A stretch of 9,483 nt of DNA, taken from Parcubacteria group bacterium. GTDB taxonomy: Bacteria; Patescibacteriota; Minisyncoccia; Phycocordibacterales; CALRHW01. Every line of letters begins with the position of its first letter. Position 1 is the stretch's first letter. The DNA is taken from NCBI GenBank assembly GCA_943359555.1, contig CALRHW010000018.1, positions 1 to 9,483 of the forward strand. The letters are read 5' to 3'. The notes under the pieces are model-generated. The model was not told the origin of the DNA. It did not search any database and was given only the letters and a program-made list of their open reading frames with translations. Shown piece after piece: positions 5,475-9,483 of this stretch. The position numbers and the translations under genes were made by a program.

Positions 5475-6698
5475 ATAGTGGGAAAGATCGGCTAGATTTA
5501 TCGTGTCCTGTGCGCGAGTATCCATGTGGCGTATTACCACGGTATCTTCTAGGGCTTCTTTCTGTCCAACGATAATAAGATGTGAAAGTTTTAGATTTTC
5601 AGCGGTATTTAATTGATTTACAAACTTATCTTTTGTAAGAGAATGATATACGGGAATACGTGCTTTACGAAGGTTGTCTATAATGGTCAAACTTTTTAAC
5701 CTTGCGCGGAAACCGAGCTGAATAAAATAAAATTTTGGGCGTTTTATTTTTTCTATCGTTATCTTGTAAACACTGTCTGGCACTTTTTTAAAACAAACTG
5801 TCGCGCTCATTATAGGAATGTCTTTTTTGAAGCCAATCTTTTTTGTAAAGTAATTGTGTCTGCAACCTGACGCGAGTAGTATATTTTCTTGTTCGGTATT
5901 TGAGCCAACATTTCCTCTTATTTCAAAAATTGTCTGCGAACAGTATGTTTTGTCACCTATTAAATTTTCATTTATTTTATAAGGAATTTTTAGAGTCTCT
6001 AAATATTCAAGTACCTCTTTGAAATGTTGAATGTCGTGTTCGGAAAGAAAACTCATTGGTTTTGGTGCACGCTCACGAAGCTCTTTACATCTTTCGTCAG
6101 TGCATCGCAAAAGTTCTAGTACATCTTTTTTTAAAAGTGGTTTCAAGTCATCAGGGAAATCAGCGAGGTTTTTTCTAACATACGAGCTCAACTCTCGCTC
6201 AAAACGCGCGATGGAATCTTTGTCACCTGAAGTATTTATTTCTACAATCATCCCATCAAATTTTTGCTCTGAAAGTATTGCAAAAAGAGTTTTTATGACG
6301 AGTGCTTCAGCGACACTATTTCCCGTACCAATAATATCTAGCCCGCATTGATACAGATGACTTTTCTTTTTTTCACCAAGTCTCTGGAGCGGTTTTTTAT
6401 AGTAGAGCATCAAAGGATGAGGAAGGGCGTGCATGTTGTGTTCTGTGTATGTACGTAAAATAGCGATTTTCTCTTCTGGTTCTGGAATAATGTAGTCTTC
6501 GTCTCGTAAATTTTTTAAATCACCGTTTCTAAACACGGAAGCTTTTGAAATATCTTCTTTCATTATTTTTGGAGTTCTGATTGGTAGGAAACCAAAAAAC
6601 GAAGCGATTTCAGCTATTTTATCTAGCTCGCGAAGTGCATACGCTGAGTCGTTTATTTTTTTATATTTTTCTGGGACTGGTAGGACTTTGTGTAACAT
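5457..6698 (-). CDS. Histidyl-tRNA synthetase-like protein with degenerate catalytic motifs
   Basis: This 413-residue protein has the layout of class II histidyl-tRNA synthetase: a catalytic-type domain (about 5-310) and a C-terminal anticodon-binding-type domain (about 320-413, with LIIVGQKEALEDTVVIRHM at 374-392). Fold landmarks remain, such as GFLPIRTPKI (36-45), LYQCGLDIIGTG (115-126) and VEINTSGD (152-159). The catalytic motifs look degraded. The motif 2 strip normally reading FRxERPQxGRxRxFxQ is KPLQRLGEKKKSHLYQ (102-117). The histidine-specific strip RGLDYYxRTVFE is replaced by GDKTYCSQTIFE (248-259), so its Arg is gone. The GGRYD motif is SGCRHNY (277-283). The expected LRPE box is LRTY (81-84). 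It may be a non-aminoacylating paralogue or a very divergent ligase. Unlike HisZ regulators it keeps the C-terminal domain. It follows lepB after 35 nt and precedes rpsU by 21 nt, with no Shine-Dalgarno. Confidence 0.8.
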   Translation of the reverse strand: MLHKVLPVPEKYKKINDSAYALRELDKIAEIASFFGFLPIRTPKIMKEDISKASVFRNGDLKNLRDEDYIIPEPEEKIAILRTYTEHNMHALPHPLMLYYKKPLQRLGEKKKSHLYQCGLDIIGTGNSVAEALVIKTLFAILSEQKFDGMIVEINTSGDKDSIARFERELSSYVRKNLADFPDDLKPLLKKDVLELLRCTDERCKELRERAPKPMSFLSEHDIQHFKEVLEYLETLKIPYKINENLIGDKTYCSQTIFEIRGNVGSNTEQENILLASGCRHNYFTKKIGFKKDIPIMSATVCFKKVPDSVYKITIEKIKRPKFYFIQLGFRARLKSLTIIDNLRKARIPVYHSLTKDKFVNQLNTAENLKLSHLIIVGQKEALEDTVVIRHMDTRAQDTINLADLSHYLQKLK

Positions 6699-6733
6699 TT
6701 GGGTTTTTTATTTTGGCCAATTTTGACTAATTT

Positions 6734-7330
6734 TTATTCATGTGCGTTTCCAGGGAAAAAACTAATTCTACTCAAAGGCAAAAGGCGTACGATAGGTCTG
6801 CCCATAATAAGACTCATTTTTACAGGTCCCCAAATTCTAGAGTCCGAGCTTCCGTTTCTGTTGTCACCCATCACAAAGTACTCATCATTACCAAGTGTCA
6901 TAGAAAAGTTGTCTGTCTTTTCATTTTTTACGGAAACGTATTTTTCGTGGAGCAGAATTCCTTTTGGATTTTCTACATTTTTTATAGTTACTTGCGTTCC
7001 GTGCATTTCCACAGTCTCTCCAGGCAGACCAATAATGCGTTTAATAAAAAACTTTGTCTTGTCATTGGGGTATCTAAAGACGATTACAGATTCACGTTTT
7101 GGTGCTTCAAAATGATAGCTGAGCTGGTCTACAATGAGGTATTCTCCAGTCTCAAAAGTGGGGTCCATTGATGCACCGCTCACTACAAACGGTTGTGCTA
7201 TATAAAGTCTAAGTGGAACAACAATAACACTAGCGATTATGGCAAATTTTAAAATTTCCATAAAAAAACTGACACCTTTTTTGCTTTGTGGTTGTTCTAC
7301 TGCTTTGTTTGTGGAGAGATTTTCATTCAT
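6734..7330 (-). CDS. lepB: Signal peptidase I
   Basis: Signal peptidase I cuts signal peptides from exported proteins on the outer face of the cytoplasmic membrane, using a Ser/Lys dyad. Counted from the ATG at 7330 the protein has 198 residues. A cytoplasmic N-terminus is followed by one membrane segment (about 25-45). The nucleophile is S54 in SGASMDPTF, the general base is K97 in FFIKRIIGLPGE, and the conserved box GDNRNGSSDSR lies at 155-165. It is of the compact Gram-positive-like type with one membrane anchor. A longer frame opens at 7366, but the promoter at 7368-7340 lies across those extra 12 codons. An mRNA from that promoter could not include 7366, so 7330 is preferred. It heads the minus-strand set with the HisRS-like gene 35 nt downstream. 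Confidence 0.93.
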   Translation of the reverse strand: MNENLSTNKAVEQPQSKKGVSFFMEILKFAIIASVIVVPLRLYIAQPFVVSGASMDPTFETGEYLIVDQLSYHFEAPKRESVIVFRYPNDKTKFFIKRIIGLPGETVEMHGTQVTIKNVENPKGILLHEKYVSVKNEKTDNFSMTLGNDEYFVMGDNRNGSSDSRIWGPVKMSLIMGRPIVRLLPLSRISFFPGNAHE

Positions 7331-7339
7331 ACTGCGGAA

Positions 7340-7368
7340 ATTATATTCCAAACCATTCTGTCGCACAA
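7340..7368 (-). promoter_or_regulatory. lepB promoter, leaderless-type
   Basis: On the minus strand TTGTGC (7368-7363), a 17-bp spacer and consensus TATAAT (7345-7340) are present. The -10 ends 9 nt before the ATG at 7330, so the transcript should start within about 0-3 nt of that ATG. This site decides the lepB start, because the longer frame from 7366 would begin inside the -35. Confidence 0.65.
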
Positions 7369-7389
7369 GAGATTTTTGTGTTGTGGTTA

Positions 7390-7425
7390 TGTTACAATGC
7401 TTTTGTACGCATTTTTATTTATAAT
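7390..7425 (+). promoter_or_regulatory. Candidate pth promoter region with two -10 boxes
   Basis: TGTTACAAT (7390-7398) is an extended -10 with a leader of about 37 nt to the pth ATG. A second box, consensus TATAAT, lies at 7420-7425 and ends 17 nt before the ATG, giving a leader of about 10 nt. Neither has a convincing -35 at 16-18 bp. The region is divergent with the lepB promoter, so the two operons share a 112-bp control region (7331-7442). Confidence 0.4.
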
Positions 7426-7442
7426 TTCTTTATAGAAAACAC

Positions 7443-8063
7443 ATGTATATTGTAGTAGGGCTGGGAAACCCGGGAGAAGAATATAATGACACTCGCCACA
7501 ACACGGGGAGAATAATACTTTCGGCAGTCGCACGTGCACTTGATTTTTCGGAGTGGGTAGCCGACAAAAAAATGCGTGCTTTGGTTGCGGACGGAAAAAT
7601 CGGAAAAGAAAAAATACGTTTTGTGTTGCCCGAAACTTTTATGAACAAGTCTGGGCAGAGTGTTTTACCTTTAATTACCAATCCAAAAAAAGCAGAACAA
7701 CTCGTCGTGATTTACGATGATTTGGATTTGCCTGTCGGGCGTTTTAAAATTTCTTTTAATAGAAGCTCTGGTGGACATAAAGGTGTTGAGTCTATTATTC
7801 GCGCGGTAAAGACAGAAGCTTTTGTGCGTATCCGCGTTGGAATTTCTCCAAAAACCCCGACCGGTAAAATGAAAAAACCAACAGGCGACGCGATAGTCGG
7901 TGATTTTATTTTAGGAAAATTTAAAGACGCAGAAATGGCGGAAATAAAAAAAGTGGCGAAACGTGTAGGCGAGGCGATAGCGATGATTGTTTCTGGTGGA
8001 GCGTCTGCAAAAGGCACACGTATCGCTCGCGAAAAAGCCATGGGGGAGTTTAATGGAGTATAA
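7443..8063 (+). CDS. pth: Peptidyl-tRNA hydrolase
   Basis: Pth frees tRNA from peptidyl-tRNA that drops off the ribosome by cleaving the ester bond, and is normally essential. The 206-residue protein shows the full bacterial Pth pattern: VGLGNPGEEY (5-14) with N9, DTRHNTG (16-22) with the catalytic H19, ETFMNKSG (64-71) with N68, YDDLDLP (91-97) with D92, and SGGHKGVESI (109-118). In the last motif many bacterial enzymes have GGHNG with a substrate-binding Asn, which is Lys (K113) here. The length is close to the usual 185-200 residues, with a few extra around KTPTGKMKKPTG (137-148). The start is fixed by the N-terminal strand MYIVVGLGNPG. It heads a plus-strand run, and the epimerase begins 29 nt after the stop. 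Confidence 0.95.
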   Translation: MYIVVGLGNPGEEYNDTRHNTGRIILSAVARALDFSEWVADKKMRALVADGKIGKEKIRFVLPETFMNKSGQSVLPLITNPKKAEQLVVIYDDLDLPVGRFKISFNRSSGGHKGVESIIRAVKTEAFVRIRVGISPKTPTGKMKKPTGDAIVGDFILGKFKDAEMAEIKKVAKRVGEAIAMIVSGGASAKGTRIAREKAMGEFNGV

Positions 8064-8092
8064 TAATTTAATTTAAAATAAATAAATAAAAA

Positions 8093-9028
8093 ATGGCAAA
8101 ATATTTAGTCACTGGAGGAGCAGGTTTTATTGGTTCAAACATAGTAAAAAAACTTGTAGAAAAAGGTGAAACTGTGCGAGTGCTTGATGATTTTTCTACT
8201 GGGAAGAGAGAAAACCTTGCGCCATTTTTGAGCAAAATAGAAATTTTTGAAGGAGATTTCAGTGATTTAGAAGTCGCGAAAAAAGCTGTGGAAGGCGTAG
8301 AATATGTACTTCATCAAGGGGCTATTCCTTCAGTGCCACGTTCTATAGATGACCCAATAGGGACAAACAATGCAAATATTCTCGGTACGCTCAACATGCT
8401 CATAGCTTCAAAAGACGCAGGCGTAAAAAGATTTGTCTACGCTGATTCATCTTCTGCTTACGGAGATTCGCCTGTGATGCCAAAAGAAGAGTCTATGCAA
8501 GTCGCACCAAAATCTCCATACGCAATACAAAAACTCGCAAGCGAGCTGTATTGTCAAAACTTCTTTATACTTTTTGGACTTGAAACTGTGTGTTTGCGAT
8601 ATTTTAATGTTTTCGGGCCAAATCAAGATCCAGAGTCTGTATATTCTGCGGTTATTCCTTTGTTTATTAAAAAAATGTTGCTCGGCGAGGCACCAACAAT
8701 TTTTGGAGACGGAAAAACTTCCCGTGATTTTACTTTTGTAGACAATAACGTGGACGCATGTCTGCGAGCATGTACTGCTCCAAAAGAATGCGCGGGAGAA
8801 GTAATAAACGTAGCTTGTGGTGTTGCAGTTTCTTTAAATCAGCTCGTAGAAAAAATAAATAAAGTTTTAGGCACAAACATTACTGCTATTTATGAACCAG
8901 AAAGAAAAGGAGATGTGGTGCACTCTTTAGGAGATATTTCAAAAGCAAAAAAACTTTTGGGCTATGAGACAATTATTGGTTTTGATGAAGGTTTAAAAAA
9001 GACGATTGATTTTTATCGAGGGAAATAA
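8093..9028 (+). CDS. NAD-dependent nucleotide-sugar epimerase (GalE/WbpP-like extended SDR)
   Basis: This 311-residue extended short-chain dehydrogenase has a Rossmann NAD-binding motif TGGAGFIGS (7-15). D32/D33 close the second strand, a position that favours NAD over NADP. The catalytic set is S119-S121 (ADSSSAYGD) with Y143 and K147 (SPYAIQK). LRYFNVFGPNQDP (168-180) and GDGKTSRDFTFVDN (205-218) are typical of UDP-sugar 4-epimerases. The strips SVPRSIDDP (80-88) and FNVFGPNQDPES resemble the WbpP group, which interconverts UDP-GlcNAc and UDP-GalNAc. The substrate cannot be fixed from sequence alone, and UDP-glucose or UDP-glucuronate epimerase are alternatives. The product would feed surface polysaccharide or glycan synthesis. 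The gene lies in the same direction as pth behind a pure A/T spacer (8059-8092, including the pth stop) with no ribosome binding site. Confidence 0.88.
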   Translation: MAKYLVTGGAGFIGSNIVKKLVEKGETVRVLDDFSTGKRENLAPFLSKIEIFEGDFSDLEVAKKAVEGVEYVLHQGAIPSVPRSIDDPIGTNNANILGTLNMLIASKDAGVKRFVYADSSSAYGDSPVMPKEESMQVAPKSPYAIQKLASELYCQNFFILFGLETVCLRYFNVFGPNQDPESVYSAVIPLFIKKMLLGEAPTIFGDGKTSRDFTFVDNNVDACLRACTAPKECAGEVINVACGVAVSLNQLVEKINKVLGTNITAIYEPERKGDVVHSLGDISKAKKLLGYETIIGFDEGLKKTIDFYRGK

Positions 9029-9058
9029 AAATTTACAAGTAGTTTTAAATATAAAATT

Positions 9059-9466
9059 ATGAAAATCAATACAATAATTATTACATTCGTTATTTTATTA
9101 TTGGGTATTTTTGTGGGTTATCAAATCAGTGAAAGTAAACCACAAAAACTAAAAGCGATTGAGAATAATAGTGGTGCTCACATGATGCCAGATGGTCAGA
9201 TGATGGGAGGAAATGGGAACATAGACATGGACGACATGATGAATGTAATGAATGCGGAACTAAAAGGAAAAACAGGCGACACTTTTGATCAAGCGTTTAT
9301 TTCTGGAATGATTGTCCACCATCAAGGTGCGGTAGAAATGGCACAGCTCGCTCTCGTAAATGCAAAGCATCAGGAAATAAAAAATCTCGCTCGCGAAATA
9401 ATATTAGCTCAAAATAAAGAGATAGCTGATATGAAAATGTGGCAGAAGGGTTGGTATAACAAGTAA
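9059..9466 (+). CDS. DUF305 family protein, membrane-anchored, Met/His-rich
   Basis: This 135-residue protein starts with a hydrophobic segment (about 4-22) that may be a signal anchor. A Met-rich stretch follows (HMMPDGQMMGG at 41-51 and DMDDMMNVMN at 56-65), then a helical DUF305 domain (about 75-130). The family signature is visible: FISGMIVHHQGAVEMA (80-95) with H87 and H88, LAREIILAQNKEIADMKMW (110-128). Some DUF305 proteins bind copper, and the Met and His content fits a periplasmic or cell-surface metal-binding role. That role is inference, because the family as a whole is not well characterised. It begins 30 nt after the epimerase stop without a Shine-Dalgarno. An A-rich tract follows its stop at the end of the window. 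Confidence 0.85.
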   Translation: MKINTIIITFVILLLGIFVGYQISESKPQKLKAIENNSGAHMMPDGQMMGGNGNIDMDDMMNVMNAELKGKTGDTFDQAFISGMIVHHQGAVEMAQLALVNAKHQEIKNLAREIILAQNKEIADMKMWQKGWYNK

Positions 9467-9483
9467 AAAATAAAAAAAAAAAG

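Noticed and set aside
5457..6698. Calling the HisRS-like protein HisZ (ATP phosphoribosyltransferase regulatory subunit)
   Set aside because: HisZ lacks the anticodon-binding-type C-terminal domain that is present here, and no his biosynthesis genes are nearby.
8059..8064. TATAAT overlapping the pth stop as an epimerase promoter
   Set aside because: There is no -35 at 16-18 bp and no TGn extension, and the 34-nt surrounding run is entirely A/T, where TATAAT arises easily. Co-transcription with pth is simpler.
222..9466. Recoded UGA (as Gly, known in some CPR lineages)
   Set aside because: All eleven genes are intact without any in-frame UGA, so there is no sign of sense UGA. Since no gene ends in UGA either, the window cannot fully settle the code.
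1..9483. tRNA, rRNA, CRISPR, transposase, phage or defence genes
   Set aside because: I looked for cloverleaf-like or repeat-spacer patterns and for mobile-element protein motifs on both strands and saw none. The 4671-4785 repeat is the only candidate mobile sequence.

Overview
The window is AT-rich, gene-dense bacterial DNA carrying eleven protein genes, nearly all of them small versions of conserved core families. No tRNA, rRNA, CRISPR array, transposase, integrase or phage gene is visible. The gene set is lean. The FtsA and FtsZ motifs are divergent, there is a degenerate HisRS-like protein, all starts are ATG, ten of eleven stops are TAA (trxB uses TAG), and no gene has a well-placed Shine-Dalgarno sequence. 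Together this suggests a Candidate Phyla Radiation / Patescibacteria genome, probably of the Parcubacteria (Paceibacteria) type. That assignment is inference from protein flavour, not a database result.

Layout. 1-203 has no gene: a GC-rich hairpin-forming stretch followed by two promoter candidates. 222-1199 (+) is a membrane-anchored CAP/SCP-domain protein. Facing it on the minus strand is a division cluster, ftsA (4590-3397), ftsZ (3302-2163) and an AhpF-like thioredoxin reductase (2144-1227). 4591-4803 holds the ftsA promoter and a striking 115-bp nested inverted repeat. A second minus-strand set reads lepB (7330-6734), a HisRS-like protein (6698-5457), rpsU (5435-5190) and ybeY (5178-4804). 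A divergent promoter region (7331-7442) separates lepB from a plus-strand run of pth (7443-8063), a nucleotide-sugar epimerase (8093-9028) and a DUF305 protein (9059-9466).

How the genes fit together. FtsA and FtsZ would form the membrane-tethered division ring. rpsU, ybeY and pth serve translation: the small subunit, 16S rRNA 3'-end maturation and peptidyl-tRNA recycling. LepB cleaves signal peptides of exported proteins. The epimerase supplies sugars for surface glycans. The CAP and DUF305 proteins look membrane-anchored with domains outside the cytoplasm.

Most worth a second look: the 115-bp nested inverted repeat; the HisRS-like protein that keeps the fold but has lost catalytic motifs; -10 boxes lying only 8-10 nt before four start codons, which implies leaderless mRNAs; a terminator-like hairpin just inside ybeY; and a Phe in the FtsZ tubulin signature. 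I do not see a clear undescribed multi-gene system. The novelty here lies in non-coding elements and altered motifs.
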